From positions 35,204,193-35,268,192 of the forward strand of contig NC_089723.1 of the NCBI RefSeq assembly GCF_035083965.1: 64,000 bases of DNA. Reading direction: 5' to 3'. Origin of the DNA: Branchiostoma lanceolatum. Lineage: Eukaryota; Chordata; Leptocardii; Amphioxiformes; Branchiostomatidae. Of the stretch, positions 1 through 9,661 are shown piece by piece; position 1 is the first letter of the stretch; each line of letters opens with the position of its first letter. Under the pieces are notes generated by a model. That model saw only the letters and a list, made by a program, of their open reading frames with translations, did not search any database and had not been told where the DNA came from. The position numbers were made by a program, and so were the translations under genes.

Positions 1-284
1 GAAAGACCTACCCCCGCCGTGACGGTGGTGTGTGGGCACAAAATACGTCTTTTCATCGAGCCTAAGTTCTCTTCTGGATATAAGGCAACAGCGAGTAAGT
101 TCTATGAATGACATCCGCGAGCGCATTGATTTTAGCCTATTTTCGGGGGGAAAAAAACATAAGAAATCTCGTTTGACATGACAAGAAAATACCGAAAATG
201 GAAAGATTGGTCGTGTGATATAGCCTTTAGTAGAAGTCATGTCACTAGCGTACAGTAGTTTGAGGTAGGTAGCCCCATCGCGGC

Positions 285-525
285 ATCGCCTTGAGATCTA
301 TGGCATGGGATTGGAAGATGGAGCCCAACCCTCTCCTTCCACCACCTTTTACAGCCTCGACCTAAATCAGGTACCCATTTTTACACTTAGGCGGAGTGAG
401 AAAAGTCGTGTTTAGTACCTTTCCCGGGGACGCAACATCTTGCCAGGAATGCCGGCCAGAGGGATCGAACCCGTGATCTTTCGATCTCTTGCTGTGGTCT
501 AAGTTATGTCCATCAGCTACTGTAC
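285..525 (-). repeat. tRNA-derived SINE, copy A
   Basis: Read on the minus strand this begins with a tRNA-like head whose B-box-like element is the complement of gatcgaacccgtgatc. It continues into a body with 'aaaggtac...cactttt', 'tgtaaaaatgggtacctgattt' and 'ggtggaaggagaggg' segments. The same body recurs at 12455-12715, 30550-30710, 63150-63420 and 63830-64000. The repetition across the window and the internal B box support a Pol III SINE family. Confidence 0.7.
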
Positions 526-942
526 AACTTTACTTTCCCCATGTGTCACCAACATCACGATCCACTGCCACAACAAAAGGTCATTAATAAATTGATAACG
601 ATGATGAAAGAATAACATGATAACGATGATGAAAGAATAAACCAACAAGAAGCTCAGCTTGATATTTCAAACGATTAAACTAACGTAAAAGAAAAGCTCA
701 CAGAACACCTAAAGGGCATTTACTCTTTCGATCGAGAAGTGTTTTTCAATGCCAGAAGTATGTTTGTGACAATATTGAGCAATCTCGAAACTCCTACGTA
801 GATTCTTAACACGTGAGAAAGCTGCCGCTTCAAAAGACCCAGATGAAAAAACAAGTAATGATTGCTCGTTAGGGAGATTTCCGTCAACACACCACCTGTG
901 GCTGACAGCTAGCTCCGAGTATGTCGTCATTTCCTGTAAAGA

Positions 943-952
943 GGTATAAATT
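943..952 (+). promoter_or_regulatory. TATA box of the prokineticin-like gene
   Basis: The sequence ggtataaatt lies about 125 bases before the ATG at 1074. That would place transcription start near 975 and leave a 5' leader of about 100 bases. It is a consensus TATA element at a sensible distance; no other core promoter element was identified. Confidence 0.5.
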
Positions 953-1073
953 GAAGAGACGGTGTACCTGCCCTTCACAACACTCACGCTAGTGCAGGAC
1001 GACGGGGATCACTTGGACGTCTGCGGGCAAGAGAAGACAGTCGAGAGTCGTCTCCGCGAAGGGATACTTAATC

Positions 1074-2167
1074 ATGGCCGTGCCGCCCTGTCTCCGATTT
1101 GCGCTAGTTGGTGCCCTTATCTGCTCGACACAGGTGTCTTCTCAAATCCCTACAGCAGCGGTAAGTGTTAACTTCTTCATTTCTCATTACCGACGTCGTG
1201 TGTTCGTTTTCATTCCTCGTTCTTTTACGATAACCCCCACCAGGCCTTCCCCCTGGGGTATGGATCGGCAAAAAAGGGGAATAATTTTCCAGTAGTCAGT
1301 CCACGGTAAAGTTGCGCCTGCGAATGCAACCCACCGGTGGCCAAACTTCCCTGGCAGATATTCTCTCCATAGCCGGCGTAATTAGTCTACGTTTACGGCG
1401 CGGTCACATTCGTCTTTGGTCGTCATACGATCTCGATGTCGTTGAATTTTCAAGTAGATTTTGACCGCAGAACCAACCGCAATCAAAGAGGATCTAAAAC
1501 ATTTTTACTGTAACAAGACAGCTGAAATTTGCAGGGCACATCCACGACTATCTCAAGAATGTTTTCAGCGATCGTACGCAGATCGCACGCCGTTTGTGAC
1601 CGGGCGCCTAGAGATTTTTGTCCACCCCGACAAGCAAATTTCAGTCCCGGGACGGAGGGACGGTACAGCCCTGAGTCATACCGTCGGGAGCTCCGAGGCA
1701 TCACTACAGTGCTGGGAGTGATTGAGAACACCGAGAGGTACCCTTTCGGTATCCGTATTTGTGTCTTCGGGGCCTGGTCGGGACTACACCCCCTACGGGC
1801 ACCGGGCGCAAATGTGACCGTAGCATTAGCCGCCGCTACGCCGGCCCGTCGAGAAGGGTTACCAAGCTAGCTAGGACATTGACGCTACATTGTGTTATTT
1901 TCCTTTCTATAGGGCCCGGTCTGCAACAACGATCTTCAGTGCATGCGAAGGATGGACGGGTACGGGGCGTGCTGCGTCTTCTCGTCGCTCCTGTCCAGAG
2001 CCGCCCCGCAGTGCAAAACGGCTGGGGGCTCCGGAGACCTGTGCCACGTCGGGAGCAACTTCGAGCCGTACCCTTTCTGGAGGCCCCACGGCTTCGGGAG
2101 CTGCCCGTGCGGAAGGGGCTTGACTTGCGTCCCGCTGGACAGATCCTTCATCGGCGTCTGCAAGTAG
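1074..2167 (+). CDS. Secreted prokineticin-like peptide (two exons)
   Basis: Exons are 1074-1160 and 1913-2167, joined in phase 0 by a gtaagt...tatag intron, giving 113 aa. Residues 1-23 are a hydrophobic signal peptide (core LRFALVGALICS) and cleavage near SSQ is likely. The mature part carries ten cysteines (33, 39, 49, 50, 63, 73, 93, 95, 101, 112) in the order C-x5-C-x9-CC-x12-C-x9-C-x19-C-x-C-x5-C-x10-C. Landmarks GDLCH and CPCGRGLTC match the prokineticin/colipase fold. The vertebrate N-terminal AVIT receptor-activation motif is absent; the equivalent stretch reads AAGPVC. By family it is a disulphide-rich extracellular ligand, with vertebrate prokineticins acting on PROKR GPCRs. Astakine-like cytokine or Dickkopf/colipase relatives are alternatives. 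The AATAAA at 2498 fits as its polyadenylation signal. Confidence 0.85.
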
Positions 2168-2497
2168 TAGTCAACGGGCAAGTATCGCGTGACAACCTGG
2201 TCTACATTTCGATACGTGTAATGCTAGCCACCAGGACATTATCATAACGGGGCAGTGTTTTTGCTGCTTTACTGGACATTGTAGCATAGATTTTTCAGGT
2301 TTTCCACCTGAATTTTGGCCAAGATGAGCAATGGTTTTGTCATGAATTACACAAATGATATCAAATTGAAGATATGCGGTCTTGTTCGTGAAATGTTAAC
2401 ATATAGAAAATTAAGATAATATTCAGTTTACAGGCTCTGCTCATCTTCAGAAATGACTGGCAACAACAACTGATGATATGACATATTGCCAAGTTGA

Positions 2498-2503
2498 AAT
2501 AAA
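2498..2503 (+). promoter_or_regulatory. Polyadenylation signal AATAAA
   Basis: AATAAA lies about 330 bases after the stop codon of the prokineticin-like gene. A second candidate (aataaag) follows about 30 bases on. It is the first canonical signal downstream of the gene. Confidence 0.5.
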
Positions 2504-2766
2504 GCTTTACACATGTCCGAGGTCTAATAAAGATTTGAGTTGGTGATTTCTAGTATCAATAAGTCCACCATGTTTCAAAGACATGCGAAATCAGAGAGAG
2601 CAGATTATGCACATCTGCAGAATAGAATTAGCCACAAGGACGTGGAGAAATAAAACATTGAATATTTGACGGAATATTATTTTGTGTTTCTATTTCTTTG
2701 ATCGTTTACCTTGCCCAGTGTGGACCAAACATTCCCGAATACGGAGGCGGCCTGGTGGGATTCTCT

Positions 2767-2980
2767 ACCTGTAATGCTAGGGTCACATTTCAAATCCGGG
2801 GCACGGCCGGGCAGTCTTTGGGAACGAAAAGTATAATATAAAAGACATCAAAAACACAAAACGTACCCAAAATTATTCAAGAGCATAGCTTGTGCAAATC
2901 TATTGACATACACTTTGATTTTTCGTTTCCGCAAACAGCCCGGTCGGGTCCCGGTTAGGAAATGTGACCCTAGCATTAAC
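2767..2980. mobile_element. MITE, family 'ctagggtcacattt' copy 1
   Basis: Terminal inverted repeats run from taatgctagggtcacattt to aaatgtgaccctagcatta, followed inward by GC-rich cccggtcggg-type arms. The AT-rich core contains 'ataaaagacatcaaaa'. The same ends and core recur at 45288-45558, 46958-47172 and 62290-62502, and a half copy lies near 1790-1830. There is no coding capacity, so this is a non-autonomous DNA transposon. Confidence 0.75.
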
Positions 2981-2984
2981 TGGA

Positions 2985-3300
2985 CTGCGCCTAATCGCGC
3001 CATCTTATTGCGGCACCGATATACCCCGATGTTGTGCCCTTGGGAAAGGCACTCAACACGACTTTCCTCACTTCACTCAGGTGTAAATGAGTACATAGCT
3101 TCGGTTACTAATTAGGGACGTCCCTCGTTTAGGACGTTAAATGGAGGTCCCGGGGTTGAGGAGAGCCACACCTCGAGCACGTTAAAGAACCCACCGCATA
3201 AACCTACAGTCCTACGGCCGCACATGGGTTCGCCCTCAGTAATAGCCTCTGGCTAGTTGAGCAACCCTGGCATGTAACGTTACATGCTGAACCAATAAAT
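2985..3300 (+). repeat. SINE with the common lancelet-type tail
   Basis: It contains the 'cccttgggaaaggcac...gactttcctcact' body shared with the tRNA-SINE at 3487. This is followed by a tail with ggacgttaaatggaggtccc and cctcgagcacgttaaagaac. The same tail follows the 5S-derived head at 52274, so several Pol III heads share one 3' end. Confidence 0.65.
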
Positions 3301-3486
3301 AGATAAATTAAACGTTGCTAATTTTCCCAAAAATACGGATCCAAATCAGATACAACAATCAAGATCGTCGACAATTATTTATCTATTTGTGTCCGCCATA
3401 CGGTTCATATCAACAAACACAGAAATACGAGTCAATAATCAAACCTAGTATCATAAACAAAATAAGTTAGTGTAATGCTGTCAGAA

Positions 3487-3700
3487 ATGTGGGGTCGTGT
3501 GGCGTAACGACAGGGTGTTCGACTCAGAACCAAGAGTTCCCGAGTACGAATCTCCCTGACGCCACCGATCTTGTGCCCTTGGGAAAGGCACTTTACACGA
3601 CTTTCCTCACTTTGCCCAGGTGTATATTGTTATCTGTACGTGGCGCTGTTGATATAAGTTATAAAAACTTGAGTGCAATGCCACGTCGTCCTTGTCTGTA
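3487..3700 (+). repeat. tRNA-derived SINE, truncated copy
   Basis: The head tggcgtaacgacagggtgtt resembles an A box region and gagtacgaatctccc a degenerate B box. The body 'cttgtgcccttgggaaaggc' continues into 'gactttcctcact...aggtgt'. It ends in an A-rich stretch near 3710. It is an inactive relic and not a tRNA gene. Confidence 0.6.
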
Positions 3701-4056
3701 AAAAGCCGAAGTAAAAAAAAAAGAATTATAAAAAAAATGCTGTCAAAAAATGTTATTACAGTAGGCATCGGAATAGACAAGTCAGATGATAAAAGGTGTG
3801 ATACCACACCTATATACAAATAAGTGGGCGACTTTGTGTCGTTTAGCATCACAAGTATCAATACCGTTACATGTTGGCAACGAGATAACTAGTACTGGTG
3901 TTGCTACTTACAGAGAATAGTTTGGAAATTACGCCCATACTGTGTTGTTGTTGTTGCCCTTGTAGTGGCCAACATAGAGAAAACGAGACAAAATAGAAAG
4001 CCCGACAAACACTATAAGGGACTACCACTGATCTGTCACGTACATACCCGAACATG

Positions 4057-4100
4057 GCTCCCGACTACCGGCCAACCAAGGTTGGTGGTAGGTCGGGAGC
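4057..4100. repeat. 44-base hairpin
   Basis: gctcccgacta...ggtcgggagc forms a near-perfect inverted repeat with an inner ccaacc/ggttgg stem. Related ccaacca and cccgac words follow for about 200 bases. It is probably the remnant of a small inverted-repeat element. Confidence 0.55.
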
Positions 4101-4488
4101 AGTCTGATCAGTTTTTGATTAAGAATCAAATGTGACTCTCAAACACACCCTGACCGCTACTGGCTTACTCCCAACCACCAGTCAACCCATCCCAGACCTC
4201 CCGTTCACAGCCGAATTTATTGAAAATGTCAAAACATTCGGCTGGCTTAGGCCAACACCATCAAATACCTGCCAAACACAGCCGACCTAGCTCCCGAAAC
4301 ACTCCCGAGCTATGTTAATGATATCCGTGCCATAGCGGTTTTACCAGGTTGGGGGAAGGTCCAGAGGCCAAGTTTGGCTATGTGTAACCGGGGCTTTACA
4401 CAAGTTCTAGCCAATCACGATTCAAAATAAGCAATCCCATCTAACGTAGGACAACAGTAATACTCACTACTTTTTCTGATTTTGAACA

Positions 4489-4805
4489 CCATGAAAATGT
4501 TTAACCTCCGATATGCACTAATTTCCTGGACACAACTGCGCTTCTTTCTATAATTCCTTTGATAGCAGAAGGTCGTGGGATCGTGCCAATTAGCTCCATG
4601 AAAATGTATAACCTCCGATATGCACTAATTTCCCGGACACAACTGCGCTTCTTTCTATAATTCCTTTGATAGCAGAAGGACGTGGGATGGTGCCAATTAG
4701 CTCCATGAAAATGTATAACCTCCGATATGCACTAATTCCCTGGACACAACTGCGCTTCTTTCTATAATTCCTTTGATAGCAGAAGGTCGTTGGATCGTGC
4801 CAACT
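4489..4805 (+). repeat. Three tandem copies of a ~107-bp unit
   Basis: Units start at about 4489, 4596 and 4702, each opening with ccatgaaaatgt and containing ctccgatatgcactaattt and gcgcttctttctataattcc. The copies differ at only a few positions, so the triplication looks recent. Confidence 0.85.
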
Positions 4806-4929
4806 TGCATCTGGTGCCTAAGGTTTGTAATAATTGAAAAAGGAAAGACGGTGTTTCGGAAAATTGTTATGAGTCAATTATTGTGAGTTAAGGCCACGCA
4901 AAAGGTTATTCGCGTTCATAGAGGTGATA

Positions 4930-5060
4930 ATCTCAAAGCAGATCTGTCGGTGGCAGTGACAGTATCCAAATGGCAGAAGCAGTATCATTGGCCAAAACAA
5001 CTACTTTTGACCTTTTAGATACTGTCATTACAACCGATAGATCTGCTTGGAGATTAACTT
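4930..5060. mobile_element. Short inverted-repeat element (MITE-like)
   Basis: ataatctcaaagcagatctgtcggt at the left faces accgatagatctgcttggagatta at the right. The ~80-base centre also shows an inverted 'acagtatc/gatactgt' pair. It has no coding capacity, and only one copy was noticed in the window. Confidence 0.6.
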
Positions 5061-5189
5061 AGTTCTACCTTCAAGCGCCAAGAATATCAATCTACAAAGA
5101 GATGGTGTTCTTTTTACATTTTGACCCTTTTTTAAAACTGGTACAACCGCTATGGTATGGACATGATTAATATAGGTATGTTTATTGTG

Positions 5190-5660
5190 TGTTCGTGGTG
5201 TTCAGCACCAAGGACAGGTATGTTTTCTCTGTGTGGATGGTGTTCAGCACCAGGGACAGGTATGTTTAACTATGTGTTTATGGTGTTCAGTAACAAGGAC
5301 AGGTAAGTCTAACTGTGTGTTGATGGTGTTCAGCACCAAGGACAGGTATGTTTAACGGACTGTGTGTTGATGGTGTTCAGCACCAAGGACAGGTATGTTA
5401 AACTATGTGTTTATGGTGTTAAGCCCCAAGGACATGTACGTTTTACTGTGTGTTTACGGTGTTCAGCACCAAGGACAGGTATGTTTAACGGACTGTGTGT
5501 TGATGGTGTTCAGCACCAAGGACAGGTATGTCTAACTGTGTGTTTATGGTGTTCAGCCCCAAGGACAGGTACGTTTAACTGTGTGTATGGTGTTCAGCAC
5601 CAAGGACAGGTATGTTTACCTGTGTGTGGATGGTATTCAGCATCAGGGACAGGTCAAACA
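5190..5660 (+). repeat. 43-bp minisatellite array 1
   Basis: About eleven imperfect units are built on gtgttcagcaccaaggacag followed by gtatgtttaactgtgtgt. The unit lacks stop codons in one frame, which produces a spurious open frame at 5364-5690. The same unit forms a second array at 8270-8690. Confidence 0.9.
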
Positions 5661-6356
5661 CAACAAGTCTGTTTTATATATCATCCCTAAGGTGTCAGAT
5701 CGAAAACATTTTTTCTGAGGCCTAGCACCGGTTCCTATGGTCACATCTGTGCATTTGTTATTTGTGCCCTCTGGTCGGAGATTAAACTTACGACGTTGTA
5801 AAACTGTAACGACCACATTTTACATACTTTTACTGTGCCGTCTAGCAGTGTCGAGATATGTATCCGACAGTAAAGTCTGTGCTTCTAGCGTGTAAGTTTT
5901 GCGTGTAGTACTGAAACTTCATTTATGTTCGCATAGATTTCATTTCGCGGTAGGAGTGGAAATGAGTTTTTCGCGATGCTTAAGTTCGCGGTAGAAGCAA
6001 CACAGTAGCAAAGAAACTCAATGACCCACCATGCTTATTGAAAAGAGTAGGGGTCCTTCCAGGTGTGAGTGGATCAAATAAATCTGTCAGCATATGGAGC
6101 TTGTACTCTTCACTTCAGTATAAACCCGGTGTGTTACGCCATGAGGCGGGCTACCGGATATGCAATACAAACAAATGGCGGTGTCATGATTTCGAAAAAA
6201 ATAACCCACAGCAAATGTTCCGAGATGTACAGCATTAGACTTTTGAGCGAACGTTGACCTTAGTCCATATAAATCCGCAGTAAAGCTCCATACTCTCTCT
6301 TGGGAAATTCTGAAGCATAAACTACTTACAGGTAATCAGCTCACAGACTATATACT

Positions 6357-6500
6357 TAGACTCTACCAGTCTCCACGGGTCCCTGGGAAAATAGTGGAAA
6401 TTGACCAAATAGAGTCAAATGTTTGAAGGGAGTCGGCTACGGAGATAAGGTCAAATATGCCACTATTTTCCCAGCGACCCGTGGAGACTGGTAGAGTCTA
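6357..6500. mobile_element. 144-bp MITE with 41-base terminal inverted repeats
   Basis: tagactctaccagtctccac at the left end is answered by gtggagactggtagagtcta at the right end. The arms continue inward to ctgggaaaatagtgg and ccactattttcccag with only about one mismatch. Such well-matched arms suggest recent insertion. Related but degraded words (ctctaccaga, ctactattttcccag) occur near 52070-52205. Confidence 0.8.
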
Positions 6501-8269
6501 CTATATACTTTGGTCATGAGATATAGAGCAAGTCTATAATTCTCTGTAAGACCTAGGAAAAACATGTTGTGTTTCTCGTTACCCGGCCGACCCTAGGAAA
6601 ATCCTGCCGGCCCTTGCCGTTTTTTTGTCTACCGCTAGTAAGGTTTTAACCTGATATCTGAGTGATGAAAATTCAAAACAGAATCCAAGAAGTCTGGCAT
6701 AATTTTTTGCAGACTTCCTGTATTTCATACTCTGTTAACAGATTCACGTAGATTGATGTAGGAATGTGTAATGAAGTTAACCTCCTTTGTGTCGTAAATA
6801 TTGTACTTCTTTTTTCAGTTTATGATATTCTGTATGTATACAACACGATGTTGAAAATACCAGAGTCCTGATGCATTCCAATTTTACAAAGTTAAACTTT
6901 ATTTGTTGGATCACTTCGACCGAAATCTAAGAATTAAGAAAGAAGGAAGGAGAGAATCCCTACCTACCGACCCGATTTTCTTTCAGTAAAGAAACAGGAA
7001 ACACAATTTTTTCTTAGGCCAAACAGTCAATATTCATGTTTCTGCTTTCATGCACCTGAAAATGGTTGAATGTCTCGGTGAAAGAACATCGGCAAGTGAG
7101 GGTTGATTCCGTTTAGAAGCACTTCAAAACGTGCAATTCCTTGATTGAACAGGCTCTGCAACAAAAAGAGTAACCTTCCGTAAACTTACAAGAAAAAAAA
7201 TCAGTCACGATGCTCCTTCAAAGAGAAAAGCGTTGGTAACGACGGATGACTATTTTGCCTCAGAGCATCAGATCGCTGGGGGAAAAGAACTGGGGGAAGA
7301 AAAACAAGCACCCTCCGACTGCGCCGGTGACGCATGTTTGGCCGGAGGTGATCTCTGTATAGTTCGGACCACTGCCGGTAACCTTCCTGCACAGAACCAC
7401 CGCCTGCTGGCAGCGATAACTGAACCTTCAGCGCTCAGTTACACAAAGAAATACATCTCTAGGTTTGTCACTATCTGAAGTAAGTTGGGGTTCTGACCTC
7501 CGTTGTACAGGAGAGAGAGCTGTTCATCCGTCTGATATAGCATTTAAACATAAACTAGTCAGAGCCACCTACAACAGATTCAACACTGCAGTCTTGATCT
7601 CCCATGTATCTGGGCCACATATTGTGGGTATAGCTCCTGCGTTACTTCAAGACAACACTAAGTTCTTGCTTAAACATAACATCTTATTTCATTGTATATC
7701 AATATCCGAATCATGCTTCACCACTTTATGTCCTGCTTTGTATATAAGTAGATATGATCGATTTTGTAATGTATTGTACTGTTATTTTTAGTGTGTGTGT
7801 GAGGGCAACTTGTAAGAGTGGGAATGCACTTGTAATACCCTCCCTTTCACTCGAATAAACCTTTTTTTTACGATGATAGGGATGAAATGGTTCTAATCGA
7901 ATAAATATACTTAGCGAGGGTACACCATATAGTCTGAAATATCTTACATAAGGCCTATATCACATTGAAGCCTTCATAAAAACGATCCATCTATGATCAC
8001 AAAAGCCTCTTGAACACCACATAAAGAGATGAAAAATGTTCCATCCTACAGTTGTTCCTGTGAATCTAGAGATATCGAGCACAAGGAATCGGAGGTCACA
8101 AATCTGGAGGACAAATGGCGTCATTTGCAGTGCAACTTTTCCCCAAATTCTCCGCAATTCTCCGCAATTCTCCACTATGTCGTGAAAGTTCTGACATGTT
8201 TTAGTTTCATACGTTGGCATGTTTTTAGTCCATACTACGGGAATTAATATACTTGGATGGCTGTGACAG

Positions 8270-8690
8270 GTATAATTTTATGTATGGATTGTGTTCAGTA
8301 TCTTTACTTGTGTGGATGGCTGTTCGGTACTGGGGGCGGGCATGTTTACCAGTATATGAATGGTGTTCAGTACCAAGGACAGGTATGTTTATCTTTGCGT
8401 GGATGGTGTTCAGCACCAAGGACAGGTTTATCTTTGCGTGGATGGTGTTCAGCACCAAGGACAGGTTTGTTTTTCTTTGTGTGGATAGTGTTCAGCACCA
8501 AGGACGGGTATGTTTATCTTTTTGTGGATGGTGTTCAGCACCAGGTCGAATTGTGTATGGATGGTGTTCAGCACCAGGGACAGGTGTATTCACATGTGCA
8601 TGGATGGTGTTCAGCACTAAGGACAGGTGTGATTGCCTGTGTGTGGATGGTGTTCAGCATCAGGGACAGGCCTGTTAACCTGTGTGTGGA
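8270..8690 (+). repeat. 43-bp minisatellite array 2
   Basis: About ten units carry tggatggtgttcagcaccaa followed by ggacaggt, the same core as the array at 5190-5660. Overlapping open frames (8253-8678 and 8257-8700) are repeat translations with repeated GVQHQGQV-like motifs. They have no start or splice context and are not annotated as genes. Confidence 0.9.
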
Positions 8691-9661
8691 GCACACATAA
8701 TTTGCATGTAGTCATTAAATGAAGTGGCTACTTTTTCACTGAAGTTGTAGCTGTTTCCTGACATTTCACCCCCCCTTCTCTGAAATCTTCAAAACTCTTC
8801 AAAAACTTTTCTTACAGCAATTTTCTTCAGCAGAAAAACCTAAATTAAGCGATATAACGTTACAACTAGTAGTAGTACACATGTTGGAAATGTATGAGCA
8901 GGAAATGTATTCAGGTACAGAATGACCTAGAGGCTTAAGCTACAAATTATAGCATAAATATTAGAGCCTCTTAAGTAAGAGAGCCGATGGCTAAGCCTAG
9001 TCTTCTTCCTGTGTTGTACTGTGGGAGCTAGTTATTGACGTCATTATGGGTGCATGTCCCCAGGATAGGAAAAACTGGTACTGTGAACGCATTTACTTTT
9101 GAGATGGTTTTATTTTGCAGCAGGACAGAGAAGGAGGTGTTTAAAATTTGGAGGTTGAAACATTTTTGTAGTACAGTAGTAATGCATTGGAAACGCATAT
9201 ACTTGGTGTCATAAATTCATGGCGGAGAGGTCACAGCAAAAACAGCAATAATAAAATCACTGTGAACATTCAAAATTTACAATACCACTTTCAGCAATGT
9301 TCAGTTTCCTGTGGAAGTACATTGAGTGTTATGACAACATTCAGTCTCACGTTACTGTTCAGAAGTCATTCTTTTTTTTTTCTTCACCCATTTGACCGGT
9401 GGCAGCAAACATTACATTAACATATAGCCAGTATACATGATGACAGCTAGTGCTGATCTCGTGTAGGTGAAATATGATGTATCACAAATACATGTTCCCG
9501 CACAGCTCCAATTTTACTTGCACTCATCTAACACATTATGCTGGCAGTATTTTGAGCCCTAGTAGAATGTTGAAGCTATCCAAGGTTTTCATTTTTCCCT
9601 CGGGCAATAAAATTACAGCGACAATTTAAAGATTCACAGTACATTATTGAGGCTCGGGATC

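Larger units (their letters stand above)
2168..9661. other. Gene-poor interval between the prokineticin-like gene and TRAPPC12
   Basis: No exon chain with splice sites and homology could be built here on either strand. The interval holds a MITE (2767-2980), two SINE copies, a 107-bp triplication, two inverted-repeat elements and two minisatellites that share a unit. The longest open frames are either minisatellite read-through (5364-5690, 8253-8700) or unsupported short frames (7201-7478, 7465-7791). The 3' UTR of the first gene occupies the left end. Confidence 0.6.

Noticed and set aside
7201-7791. Open frames on both strands (63-108 codons), possible exon of a secreted protein
   Set aside because: No recognised domain. 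The cysteine-containing minus-strand reading has no convincing splice sites, and the frames overlap each other on opposite strands.
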